DNA of 64,000 nt from Petaurus breviceps papuanus (GCA_028583685.1 JAMXIF010000086.1:19581695-19645694), one strand, 5' to 3'. Positions 22,771 through 33,879 are shown, numbered from the stretch's first letter. A program made the numbers and translations. The notes: generated by a model from the letters alone, not told the origin.

Positions 22771-23849
22771 AAGACTCAGATCATATCCCCACCTTCTACA
22801 AGAGGCCATTCCTCCTAAACTTCCCCCACAGACCCAGCTGCTAGGGCTTTCTCCTTTAATATTATCCCTCCTGTCTATTCTGTATGTAACTTGTGTGTAT
22901 TTAGTTATTTAGATGCCATCTCCGTTTTCCTTTCTTTATACCCGCAGGACTTAATACAATGTGTGTCATGAAGTAATTGCTTAAGAAATGCTTGTTGATT
23001 GACAGTTTGGAACTGAACAGAGTAGTCTACTTTGTTTGAAATATAGCATTGTAGTGATGGGAAATAACGTTAAGTAAGGTGAACCAGATGTACCATCTGT
23101 GCCTATATAAATTATTTTGAAAAAAATTATTACAGTCAAGACATTTTCCCGCATGTATATCTCAAATTACTGAAGTTGTCATTAAAGTCCACTTCTTTCT
23201 TTATCTGCAGGGATGGGGAACTAGTAGTTGACATCTTATGTAACCTACTGTACTTTAAGCCTTTTGTTAAATCACTTCAACCTTATTTTTCCTTCTTAAA
23301 TAGTAATATTTCCCTTAGTCTTTTGTATTAGGTTATTTTCTTCATCTCCTTTAACTACCACTCAACTCTCAGCCCTCTAACCTTTCTCCAAATAATCCAC
23401 ATTTTACTGTACCAGAATTCTAGTGTGTTCCTTATTAATGCTAAATGCTCTCTACAGATCTTCTGTTTATGTTGTGTTTTCAAACTATCTCCACTAACTT
23501 TTCCCCATTTTTTAAAGAAATGTTTATCAGAGATCCTGCTTCTTGATTTAACATAGTAATGTCAGGTTTTTACAAGTAAAGTTGGAATCAGAAGAGGTAT
23601 TAGTGTTAGTGTGTAAGGGAATTGTCTTGAAGTGGATGGCTTAGCATTCTTAATATCAGAGTGGAGATCAGGTTGTGTTGGGTTATATATGTAAACTCAG
23701 TATGTGTTCAGAATGTTTAGAATTTCTTTTTGGTCTTTGGAAGCAGGATTTGAATCCTCACTTGGCTGTTCTTAGTAATGTGTATTTGTGTATGATTAAC
23801 TTTGTCCATAGATTCATAAGATGCTAGAATTGGAGGACACTTTAATCTT

Positions 23850-24070
23850 ATGTTGATTTCTGCAGTTGTTAATATTGTCCCTCACCAATACTTTATATTT
23901 ACTTTTGTCTACATTTTGTATTTACTTTTTTGTGTAAATATTTCCCTACAGGAGAATGTAAGATCTTTGAAGACAGGGACAGTCTATCTTTTACATTTGT
24001 ATTTATGGCACTTAGCATAATACTTGTAGGTGCTTAATAAATGTGTTCAATTGAATTGAATGATTAACTT
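23850..24070 (+). repeat. L2 LINE tail
   Basis: gagaatgtaagatctttgaa, gacagggacagtctatc, cacttagcataatacttgta, ggtgcttaataaatgtg. Confidence 0.75.
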
Positions 24071-24444
24071 TTGAATGTTGATTACATACTGAAAAAGGGG
24101 CAATGTGATGGTGAAATTGTCCACAAGTCCAACACTTGCAGTCTTGTCTAAACCTTTTCCCTTCCTCTTTCTTTTTCCCATTTAAGGAAGGAATTATAGC
24201 CTCTAAAAAGGCCCTTTCTATCCATCAAACTTAGAAAAGTTGTAGAAATATGTCTTTGGGGGCTTTTGAGAACATGAAATAGACTTTTTAAGAATACTAA
24301 GATGATAGTAGGTAGCTGGAACACATAGAGAGATTTGTTAAATTATAATTTAATATAATAGATTTGTTAAAATTTTGAACAGGAGTTTTTAAATTTCTAA
24401 AAATACAGAATTTATAAAGTATTTTTTTTGGGGGGGGTGTAAAG

Positions 24445-24559
24445 TTGAGTCAGCAGGTATTGAACGTATTTCAAGTGTGTCAGCAGCGAACATGTGATTT
24501 GAAGAAGAAAGAACTCTGTCGAGCTCAATTGCAGAGAGAAATTCAACTAATATTTCCAC
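24445..24559 (+). CDS. TENT2: TENT2 coding exon 4 (residues 173-211)
   Basis: Translates as LSQQVLNVFQVCQQRTCDLKKKELCRAQ then LQREIQLIFP, matching human LSQQILELFETCQQ...LKKKELCRTQLQREIQLLFP. This is the helical start of the nucleotidyltransferase domain. It opens in phase 0, as expected from the previous exon, and ends one base into codon 211; donor gtatgt. The acceptor is odd: a T8 tract is followed by a G8 run and tgtaaag rather than an uninterrupted pyrimidine tract. Confidence 0.96.
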
Positions 24560-24663
24560 GTATGTTTCTTTATGTATCCTTAATCAAGTTCATATTTCAA
24601 ATTTTAATATCATTTAATAACTAAATTGCATTTTATAATTCTATGACTTTTTTTTTTTTTTAG

Positions 24664-24755
24664 AGAGCAGACTCTTCTTGGTTGGATCCTCATTGAACGG
24701 ATTTGGTACAAGGAGCAGTGATGGTGATTTGTGCCTGGTTGTTAAGGAGGAGCCA
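24664..24755 (+). CDS. TENT2: TENT2 coding exon 5, catalytic DxD exon (residues 211-241)
   Basis: Translates as (Q)SRLFLVGSSLNGFGTRSSDG then DLCLVVKEEP. It carries the nucleotidyltransferase signature: G218-S219 for nucleotide binding and D230-G-D232, the first two metal-binding aspartates. In human these are D213 and D215 as I recall. Acceptor is T-rich ending ttttag; donor is gtaagt. The exon ends in phase 0. The intron between this exon and the previous one is only 104 bp. Confidence 0.98.
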
Positions 24756-24995
24756 GTAAGTAACTAAACATTTTTTAAAATTTCCATTTTCAAGGTCAAC
24801 CATACAAAAATATAAATGTTAGCTAATAATGATATAATGATCTTTTATTAATAACTAGTATTTTCTTGCTTACATATAACTTAAGAGAAACTGGAAAATG
24901 CTTTTTCTCTTAAGGCACATTTAGGAGGAAGTTACAGAAGTTAACCAGAAGTTAAAGCACTCCCAATATTATATAATTTTAGGATCAGAAAATGA

Positions 24996-25400
24996 TACCG
25001 TGTTTCCCCGATAATAAGACACTGTCTTATTAATTTTTTGGAAAGAAAACACCAGAGGGCTTATTTTCAGGGGAGGGCTTATGTTGTCCTTCCTCAGCTC
25101 TCCTCCACAGCACTGCTCTCAATGGCTCCAGCAAGCAAATCACTGGGGAAGAACAGGATGACGCGCTCACTGCTGCAGCTCTGATTAGATGCAGCTCGGA
25201 GCGCGGCGTGCGTTTCACCCTGGGGGGACGGTGCATACAGAGGGTACCGTAATGTAGCGTGTAGCGCAGGGGATCACCTTCACTACAGTAGCAATCTCAA
25301 TAGGGCTTATTTTCGGGGGAGGGCTTATTTTAGAGGAATCTTACATAATAAGGGGAGGGCTTATTTTCAGGATAGGTCTTATTATCGGGGAAACACGGTA
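24996..25400. mobile_element. MITE-like DNA transposon with perfect 23-bp inverted ends
   Basis: The 401-bp element (24998-25398) has perfect 23-bp terminal inverted repeats starting ccgtgtttccccgataata, with TA on each side, as for Tc1/mariner-type insertions. The interior repeats agggcttattttc-like phrases near both ends and is CpG-rich in the middle (gagcgcggcgtgcg), suggesting a fairly recent arrival. No transposase is encoded. It lies 242 bp after the catalytic exon and sits inside the target duplication of the SINE at 25404-25577. I do not recall the exact family name. Confidence 0.9.
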
Positions 25401-25403
25401 GTT

Positions 25404-25577
25404 GCTGGGGTGGCTAGGTGGTGCAGTGAATAGAGCACCGGCCTTGGATTCAGGAGGTCCTGAGTTCAAATCCGACCTCAGACACTTAACACAAAAACTA
25501 GCCCTGTGACCTTAGGCAAGTCACTTAACCCCAATCACCTTCCAAAGAGCAAAAAAACCAAACAAACAGAAAAGAAA
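25404..25577 (+). repeat. Marsupial tRNA-derived SINE (ggctaggtgg family)
   Basis: Head ggggtggctaggtggtgcag, gtgaccttaggcaagtcac, long mixed A tail. The 3' target duplication agaaaatgatagtt (25578-25591) matches the pre-insertion site formed by 24987-24997 joined to 25401-25403, that is, the site now interrupted by the MITE. Confidence 0.9.
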
Positions 25578-25993
25578 AGAAAATGATAGTTATTTCTGTG
25601 CACTTTTTGGAAACAGCTTCTGTTTTGGAAGGTCACTGAGCAGGATTATAATGTACAGGAAAGAAAAGAACATTAGGTAAAGAAAAATGGCCTGTTTCCT
25701 CTAAATTTAGATTTTTAGTAATGGCATATTACAAATATTTATTTTCCTTGATATTTAAAAAGTTTTCCTTTATTTGGGATAATAAAAAAATTGAATAATA
25801 AGAATTTTCACTAGTAATTTCCATGATTCCCCTGACAATAATGGGTTCTAGTAACTGCAAGTCAGAAAATTGACTTGTTCTAAAAAATAATTGGTATATC
25901 TTTAGCTTTTGGAACAGTATAAAAAGTGAGAAAATAATTCTGAAATGTTAAAAAGAAATTGCAAAAGGCTCAGTTAAGAACGCATTACAATTT

Positions 25994-26157
25994 GAGGCAG
26001 CTAGGTGGCGCAGTGAGTAAAGCGCCGGCCCCGGAGTCAGGAGGACCTGAGTTCGGTTCCGGCCTCAGACACTTAACACCTACGCAAAAAAACTAGCTGT
26101 GTAACCTTGGGCAAGTTACTTAACCCCAATTGCCCTCCAAAAGGCAAAAAAAAAAGA
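25994..26157 (+). repeat. Marsupial tRNA-derived SINE, young
   Basis: Head gaggcagctaggtggcgcag, several intact CpGs (gcgccggccccgg), gtaaccttgggcaagttac, A tail. The 18-bp duplication aagaa(c/t)gcatta(c/t)aattt lies at 25976-25993 and 26158-26175, with two C/T differences. Confidence 0.92.
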
Positions 26158-26199
26158 AAGAATGCATTATAATTTAAATGAAAACTTCTCAACTAATTA

Positions 26200-27014
26200 A
26201 TTTAAATGAAAGACTCTTAATAAAAAAAAACTCTTAATTTTTTTTATTCTAGGTTTTGCCACAAGCTATTTTCCTTATTGTCCAAGTGTATCAAATTATG
26301 TTATCAGGGATCCTTTTAAGTATTAAGAACTTTCCTGTTAACAAACATTCTTGTCGATCTATAGTGCAGTGATAATTGATGTTCATAATGATAACCCAGA
26401 GGCACCATAAGATTCTGAGATTCTTTTTCTCTCTCATCAAATAAAGATTTCGTTACTTTCAACAAAACTTAATCTTATTTTATTGTTTTTAATTCCCTGA
26501 AAATTGATAATCCCAACAAAAAGAGTAGTATGACTCTTTTGACCAGAATTGTGAATTTTAGCATATTCTCTAGCTGCAATTGATTGCAGTTTCTTTGGGG
26601 CATTTAAGGAAAACTGTAATCACTCTGCTCTTTAAACTTTAACTTGTTATTTATTAGTGTTTCTCATTGAATTTTATGGTTGTTAATACATGAACAGCTC
26701 ACAGAATCTAGACTAGTAGTCTATCTTGTTGGAAATATGGTTGCTTTTTAATTTTATTAGGTCAGAGGAACTACATGATTGCTTTTCAATGTGCACCTTC
26801 AAATTCAAATTTAGATTTAAAATTCAAGATGTGACCTAGAAATTTTTAAGGTTCATAAGATTTATGTTTGTGTATTTCAGACTTGAGAAAAAATAAAAAC
26901 TCAGTTCTGTTAGAATCTTTCTTTAAAAATTATGCTCCCTTTAAATTAAAGAATAGGTATGGAAAATGAGAAGGGTATAAAAATATATTTATAACTTTTT
27001 AATATTTGTTTCAG
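26200..27014. other. Intron, nothing recognised
   Basis: AT-rich intron ending at the acceptor tttgtttcag (27014). Confidence 0.5.
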
Positions 27015-27081
27015 GTAAACCAGAAGACCGAAGCAAGATATATACTCAGCTTAGTCCAAAAACATTTCTGTACTAGACTTT
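27015..27081 (+). CDS. TENT2: TENT2 coding exon 6 (residues 242-264)
   Basis: Translates as VNQKTEARYILSLVQKHFCT then RL, matching human VNQKTEARHILTLVHKHFCTRL. It is part of the palm of the nucleotidyltransferase domain. Opens in phase 0 and ends one base into codon 264; donor gtaagt. As I recall, the main human protein has four extra residues (CFFQ) at this junction; here the upstream 12 bases are not preceded by AG. Confidence 0.96.
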
Positions 27082-27299
27082 GTAAGTCTCAGATGCTTTG
27101 AATTCATATATTGCCCCACATCGCCATGATGTTGTAAATAATATGTATTCCAGTAAAGTTAATTCTATTTTTCCAGTGAATTTCAGCATACTTGTATGTA
27201 TGAGAAGTGATGATTCATTTAACACAAGTATTTAAGTTCTTACACTAGATACTGTGGGGATATAACAATTTATGATACCATCTTTTTTCTGAAGTTAAT

Positions 27300-27545
27300 A
27301 TTGTTCAGTCGATTTTAGTTGTGTTTGATTCTTCCTGAACCCATTTGGGTGTTCTTGGCAGAGATACTGGAGAAGTTTACCATTTCCTTCTCCAGTTCAT
27401 TTTACAGATGAGGAAACTGAAGCAAATGGGGTGAAGTGACTTGCTCAGGGTCATACAACTAGTAAGTTTCTGAGGGCAGAACTCAGGAAGATGAGTCTTG
27501 CTGACTTCTGGCATCCTGTCCACTACACAACTTGACTTCCCCTCA
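27300..27545 (-). repeat. MAR1-like SINE
   Basis: Reverse-strand copy: ttgttcagtcgattttagtt (RTE-like end), gagatactggagaagtttac, cattttacagatgaggaaac, gtgacttgctcagggtcata, gcatcctgtccactac. Confidence 0.88.
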
Positions 27546-27774
27546 CTATAGCCAACTTTTATATGGCACTTTTAAGTTTTTTTAAAACAGTTTATATATA
27601 CTACATGTGTCCCCTTTGACAGCTACTGTACTGTCTAATAGAGGAGATAAGATGTACATGAAGAGCTATAAAAAGATAGGTGACAAAATACCTCTTATGG
27701 TACACAGTTGTTGTATTAGCTAGCTTTTACATGGTACAATCACATAACTATAATTCTGCCTATGGTAATTAAGA

Positions 27775-28745
27775 AAAACCTAAAGCCTTGTCCTGCATAC
27801 TCTTATTCTCTCTACACACTCTGTTGGTGACCTCATCTTCTATGGGTTTAATTGCCTCTGTGCACATTACTTCTCGATTTATCTACCCAGCCCATTTCCC
27901 TTCTAAATTCCAGTTCCATGTCACCAGCTTTCCATTGGATATTTTGAACTAGATTTCTGGTAGCTGTTTCTGACTCAACATATCTGAAACAGAACTTACC
28001 TTTGCCCTAAAACCCACTTGTTTTCCAGCTTCCCTGTTTCTGTTGACAGTGCTACTATTCATCCTCAACTCTTTACTCTCCCTCAGCCCATGGGTTCAGA
28101 TAATTGCCACAGCTTCTTGATACTACTCCACAGTAACTCTTTTGTCACTTTCCCTCTGTCACACAGCCATCATCCTAGTTCTGGCCCTCTACATTTCTCA
28201 CCTAGCCTCCTAAAGCCCTTCCATCCTTCACGCAGTGATTTTCCTAAAGCATGGATCTGATGTTTCAGTTCCCCTCCTCAATAAACTCTAGTAGCTCCAT
28301 CTGCCTTTTAGAATAAAATGCAAACTTCTATTTGGCATTTCAAAACTTGGCCTTGACTGTTTTTCTAGCCTTGTTATAAGGTACTTACTGTTGTCCACTC
28401 CTTAGTCCATACAGATTGGCTTTTTTGCTGTTTTCTGAACTCTGCCTTCTGTCACTATGCCCTGGCTTTCCCCCAGGCCTGAAATGTACTCTTCTTTCAG
28501 CTCTTCCTCTTGGAATACTTAGTCTCTCAAGACTTATCACCAAGTGTAGCCTTCTTGAAGCCTTTCCTGATCTCATGAGCTGCCATTCCTCTTGAAAATT
28601 ATATTGTAATAGGTACGTTTTGCCCAATAGAATGTACTTTTCTTGAGGTCAGGGTCTATTTCTGTTTTGGTTTTGTATACCCAGAGCCTTGCATAGTTCC
28701 TGGCAACATAGTAGACTGCTTAATAAATGTTTGTTGATTGATTGA
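27775..28745 (+). repeat. L2 LINE 3' fragment
   Basis: L2 phrases in order: cctaaaacccacttg, cttgatactactccacagta, ttttcctaaagcatggatct, tttggcatttcaaaacttgg, tcttgaggtcagggtctatt, ccttgcatagttcctggcaa, cttaataaatgtttgttgat. Confidence 0.78.
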
Positions 28746-28869
28746 GAAAGCATTTGATCTGTATTTGAAAATTAAAAATCTGTTGAAAAATGGGCTGTGA
28801 AAAACAGGCAGTGGTTGAACTTGGCCTGTGGCACAGTAGTTTGCTGACCCTTGTAGTAGGAGGGATGGA

Positions 28870-29110
28870 TTTAGAGTCAGTATTGGGGTGCTGTGCTTGA
28901 AGTCAAGAAGACTCATCTTCCTGCGTTCAAATCTGGCCTCAGATGCTTACTAGCTGTGTGACTCTGAGTGTGTCATTTAACCCTGTTTGTTTCATTTCCT
29001 CATCTGTAAAATAAATTGGAGAAGGAAATGGCAAACCACTCTAGTATCTTTGCCAAGAAAACCCCAAATGAGGTCACAAAGAATTGGACATGACTGAAAC
29101 AAACAAAAAA
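28870..29110 (+). repeat. MAR1-like SINE
   Basis: cttgaagtcaagaagactca, caaatctggcctcagatgct, cctcatctgtaaaataaatt, ggcaaaccactctagtatct, ttggacatgactgaaacaaa. A nearly full-length copy. Confidence 0.88.
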
Positions 29111-29189
29111 CAACAAATCTATGTGACTTTGGACAAATCATTTAATCTTTTTGGGTCTCATTTTCCTTGAATGAAGGGGGAAATTGAAG

Positions 29190-30254
29190 GGGGTGAACTA
29201 GGTCGATAAATTAATAAATATTAAGCACCTAGGCACTGTGATAAGAACTTTGAAGGTCTATTTCAGTTCTAAATCTTTGATCCCATTAAGTACCTATTAC
29301 ATGGAAGGATATATAGTTATGGATACAGTTCCCTCATTAAAAGAATGTAAGCACTTTGCAAGTAGGAATTGTTTCTTTTTTCATATTTCATCACCAGTAA
29401 CTAGCACAATGTCTGACACATGGTGCATGTTTTAATAAGTGCTTTTTGATTGATTGACACAAGCTCTTATCTCATAGTTAAATGGGGGAAATACAAGTAT
29501 ACTATTAACAATAAGACAAGGACAAGTGAAATCAGCACAAAACAAAGGTACAGGCAAAGTCTCATGAGAAATTTTATGATGGAGTAGTACTTTTTGCTAG
29601 TGGTAGAGAATGGGAGTTTTCATGGATAAGGTAATGTGAGATTTGGAAGTTAGAAGGGTAGAAAGGACTGTAGCATGTGGGGATGATATTGGTGAAAAAG
29701 AGGAAGCCATTCTAGGTTTAGGAGATGGCATGACCAAAGAGATAGAGACAGGAGAGGGCAGAAATAAGGGGTTCTTAGTCAAGTTTGGTTGGAACATGGA
29801 CCTACGTGAAGAGGAGTAGTATGAGATGATGCTAAATGGGCAGGTCAGAATCACGGGCAGTGAACAGCAGGCAATAGAGAACCCAGGGTAAAGGAAAACC
29901 TTTTAAGTTATTGACCTGCTCATTGTGTAATGGGTATTGTAATGCTGGAAGAAAATTCTGAAACCTCAGAGCTTTCCCAACAGTATCATCTTCCTTTCTT
30001 ACTTCGTCACTGCTCTGCTGTTTCTCAGATCCTAGGAAGTTCTCTATCAGTCAGAGATCTTGTACTCTTTAAATTCTTCTGGTTCTCCTACTTCTCTGCT
30101 CCTTGTTTATCAGTCAACAAAAATTAATGAGAGTCTATTACGTTTCAGACACTGTACTCAATGCTAGGATAGAGATACAAAAGCCTCGGTCTTTCGCCTT
30201 AAGAAGTTTACATTCTACTAAGGAATATAATATGGTCACAGATGAGTAAGTACA

Positions 30255-30292
<38 letters not shown>

Positions 30293-30300
30293 ATGCTTGA
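29190..30300. repeat. Mixed L2 fragments in both orientations
   Basis: 29330-29455 is a forward L2 tail (gtaagcactttgcaagtagg, ttttaataagtgctttttga). 29456-29900 reads as reverse L2 (caagctcttatctcatagtt, ggaagccattctaggtttag). 30110-30300 is another reverse tail (gagtctattacgtttcagac, tactcaatgctaggatagag). Confidence 0.6.
30257..30291. repeat. (AC)n microsatellite
   Basis: About 17 AC units. Confidence 0.96.
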
Positions 30301-30589
30301 CAGTTTGGAGGAGGACACTAACAAATGGGGGAATTAGGAAAGAACGTAGAGGGGAGGCACATTGTGAGGACTTTCTCTGGTACCTCTGGATCTCCTCACT
30401 CCATATTTCTGGCTCTTGTGTAATTCTCTTCTTTCTCCCTTTGCCTGACCATTTATATCACTTACAATTAGGCTGTAACATACTTCATCAGTAAGCGCCA
30501 ACATTTAATAGGGGAGGTGTATTGAAGTGTAAAGTTTGAGGCTGAAGGTTTTGTGTGAAAAAATTAGATTATTGTTGCATCATGGAGCC

Positions 30590-30770
30590 CCAGGGTTTTA
30601 GAGTTAGAAAATACCTTATGTATGTATTATAAGAAAAAGCCCTAGAGCTAGAAGAGATCTCAGGTGACATCTGGTCTAACTTTGTTTTTTATAGATTTGG
30701 TCCAACCTTATTTTACATATAAGCAAATTGAGGCCCAGTTAGTTTTGGAGGTGAAAAATACTGTACCATG
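30590..30770 (-). repeat. MIR-like SINE fragment
   Basis: agagctagaagagatctcag, attttacatataagcaaatt and gaggcccagttag follow a reverse-strand MIR-type layout. Confidence 0.55.
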
Positions 30771-30859
30771 AATTTGCTTAATGTATTTGAAAGAACTTGG
30801 AAGATAAAACTGAGTATAGGAAAATAGGTAACTTAATTTGCGTTTTCTCCTCCCTCAAT

Positions 30860-31660
30860 TTTCATTACACTAGTCTTCTTTATATACATACTATATATCT
30901 CCCCAGTAGAATGTAAGCTTGAGGGCAGGGATTATTTTCATAGATTCATTGTGTCATTGTTGGCTAGTGTAATGCCTTGCACATAGTAGGCATTTAATAA
31001 ATACTAATTGAATTGAATTAGTAATTTGAATTTTTGATTAAATTCTTTTTGAAATCTATCATTGTTTTCTGTTTGTTTTAATGTAACTAAAGGATAACAA
31101 AGTGTCAGTTGCATTGCCTGTTTTGTAGAATCAGGCATTTTTTATTTAAAAAACTTTTTTGGGGGGTGGTAATTTCTTTTCAGAATACATGGATTTAATG
31201 TTAACTTTTTTGGAATCAAGTGACACTATTTGAGCCAAGTTCTCTCTGTTTCTAAGCTGAATTCTTATTTAGATATATTGGAAATGGCATTAATCACAAT
31301 GAAACTTACCCATTTAACTCATGTGAATTTTTATTTCAAAAGTACTTTTGAAATACAGATTCAAGGTAGGCCAATGTTGGCTAGATGATTTGGTGTGACT
31401 TACTGTTCTTGAATAAATGGGGGAGGGGGTCCCGCTGTTAAGTCAACTTGCATTTATTAAATGTTTAGTTATGCGCCAGGCACTGTGCTAAGCTCTAAGA
31501 ATACAAATGCAAGGAAAAAGAAAATATAGTTCTTACTTTCATGGAAGCTTACATTCTCATGGGGGAAGACAATGCATAAAAAGCACCCCAAGAGCAGGGG
31601 CCGAGTGTAGAGTAGAGGTTGGATGGAGGCATATTTCAGAGACAAGAGCCCTAGATTCAA
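30860..31660. repeat. L2 tails, forward then reverse
   Basis: 30900-31015 is a forward tail (gtagaatgtaagcttgaggg, ccttgcacatagtaggcatt, taataaatactaattg). 31440-31640 is a reverse tail (acttgcatttattaaatg, gcgccaggcactgtgctaag, catggaagcttacattctca). Confidence 0.72.
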
Positions 31661-32219
31661 TAGTTCTTTTCCCTCTCTTATCCTGTGACCTGAGACAAGT
31701 TACTTTCTTTCTTTAACTTTGTGATCTGTAGCTTTGACAATTTGCCAGGTGTTGTAGATATCCTTGGATATTATGTGTCCTTGGCAGCCAGATCCATGAA
31801 TAATTACTACTTCTGTTTGAGAGTGAAATTAACAGAATTGAGGGAAGGTAGTAGAGGGAAATTACATGGGTTAAAAAACATTTCACAATCAAATACACTT
31901 GAGTAACTTTTTCCTTAATTGTATTATGGTGACCATTGAACACAGAATCAGAATTCTTAGAGGAAAGACAGGTACCCATAACTGCTAGAAGGCCAAAGGA
32001 AAGTACAAGAGTTTCAGATGAAGTGTGAGGAGACTTGAGATGGAGAGATCACTGTCATCTGGGGTTGTGGTTTGGTCCCTTTATCCCTCAAGACTGTCTG
32101 TCTGTTAAAAAAAATATGATTTCAGCATAGCAAATACTTGAATTGTAGGTGAGGAACTTGGATCACTGAGAAGTATATCAATGTTTAAAATATATTCACT
32201 TTTTTTATTAATTCTTCAG
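31661..32219. other. Intron, nothing recognised
   Basis: AT-rich intron leading to the acceptor attaattcttcag at 32219. Confidence 0.5.
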
Positions 32220-32289
32220 CAGGCTACATTGAGAGACCTCAGCTGATTCCAGCAAAAGTGCCAATTGTGAAATTCAGGGATAAAGTCAG
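32220..32289 (+). CDS. TENT2: TENT2 coding exon 7 (residues 264-287)
   Basis: Translates as (S)GYIERPQLIPAKVPIVKFRD then KV, matching human SGYIERPQLIRAKVPIVKFRDKV. The VPIVKF strand leads into the third catalytic aspartate. The acceptor is a tandem ttcagcag; the first AG gives Ser-Gly as in human, the second would replace them by Cys. Ends two bases into codon 287; donor gtaagt. Confidence 0.96.
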
Positions 32290-33184
32290 GTAAGTAATTA
32301 GTGTACACTTTCATTTGCTTTGAATCATTTGTAGATAACTTGCTTAACTGTAATTTTTATTCACTATTGGTGGATAGCTTTGTCTTAACAGTTTTCACAA
32401 TTTCCTTTTTATTAAATTGTCAGTACTCATTTTTGTGAAATATCTGAACAGAGTACTTTTGCTTCTGGGATGTTGTTTGATTATTCCCATCTGTGTTTTG
32501 TGAATTAAGTACTTTTATCTATTGAAAAAATGTCCACATAAACTAAATTTATATCACAACTTGTTAAATGATCTAGAACCTTTAAAACATCCAGTATTCC
32601 ATTGTATATCTTTATTGAGAACAAAATTTTCAAGAGAAGAATTTTAGATTACAAATAAAAGCTTCCTTTCCTGAGTTTTAAGTAAGTTGTAAAAGCAGGT
32701 CTAGGATGGAAATCCAGAATGATATCTGGATTCAGATTATGTGATGTCATTCACTAGAGATCTTTATATCCTAGAATTATTTAGCCTTGTCTAGTAATAA
32801 GTAGTCTCTTTAGGTAGCAAGCTAGACCACAGGCACTAAAGAAAAAGTCACAGGTGTGAATTCGCTCGTGTACTGTATACCCAAGCCCTAGTCCCAGGTC
32901 TGTCTTTGTTTATGTGCCATGGTCATAATAGAACTGAGGTAAGACTAAAAAAAGATGATCATTGCAAATTCATTATCAGTAATGAAAATAGAATGAAAGT
33001 AAGAATCATCTTAATTTTTGAATACAGAGGGAAGTCCATTAATTGGTAGCGGGAAGGTCTTTGGAGAGATTTGTTGTGAATATTTCAGTGTTTATATGTG
33101 CTAATTGGTATGAATTATGATTGAAAAAAATTCTTCCTCTTCATGATGCCCATATATAATTTATGCTGATGTAAAAAAGGAAGC
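32290..33184. other. Intron, nothing recognised
   Basis: AT-rich intron, no repeat named before the SINE at 33201. Confidence 0.5.
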
Positions 33185-33200
33185 AAAAGTAAATGGATAA

Positions 33201-33362
33201 GGGGTGGCCAGGTGGCTCAGCGAGTAAGAGCACCGGCTCCAGTGTTGGGATGACCTGGAAATCGAATCCTGGGCTCAGACACTCAGCACCACACCCAGAA
33301 ATAACTGGCCGTGTAACCTTGAGCAAGTTACTTAACCCCGATTGCCTAAAAAAAAAAAGAAA
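33201..33362 (+). repeat. Marsupial SINE (gagtaagagcac family), young
   Basis: Head ggggtggccaggtggctcag, gttgggatgacctgg, ccacacccagaaataactgg, gagcaagttacttaacccc, A tail. A perfect 16-bp duplication (aaaagtaaatggataa) lies at 33185-33200 and 33363-33378. Confidence 0.93.
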
Positions 33363-33879
33363 AAAAGTAAATGGATAATTTTATAGTATTTAAATGGGGG
33401 CACACAGTTGTATTTTATATTTTAGAGTGTTCATAACTTGTATTTCTAGGAATGATGTTTTGTTTATTGTTGCCATGGAATTGATTTAGTTTATACATGC
33501 ATGTGTATAAATATAAATATATATGTATATATATGTATACACACACATCCACACCTTTTTTTGTATCTCATTGCAGAGTACGAGATGAAATTGGTGTAAA
33601 GTGTAAATAAAGACTGCATAAGACATGTTTATATAATATAAAAATATTTAGAAATAATAAAAACTATCTTGCAATAAAGCTGACTCTTATATCAAAATAG
33701 AACTTTTATTTGCTCTATTCTACTTTAATTTTTGTTTCTTTTCCACTCCCTTTATAGTCCATATATTATAGTTTGTGGGTACTACAGGATTTAGTCATTT
33801 AATCTTAGATCGTGATAAAGAATACATTTAATGAAATAATGATGTTATTTCAGCATTTTCATAAGTAGCTATGCTTAAA

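Larger units (their letters stand above)
21280..23010 (+). repeat. Long L2 LINE 3' fragment carrying two SINE insertions
   Basis: L2 text runs from ttgacacaattgattaccac and gcagctctctcctggtttt through atggattcagttttcatttc, ggatgtcctgcagcatc, cagtgctgtctttgactcct, tcaactctttatctttttag and ggcctgttt... to ttaagaaatgcttgttgatt. SINEs at 21524-21699 and 22613-22770 interrupt it, each with its own target duplication. Confidence 0.8.
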
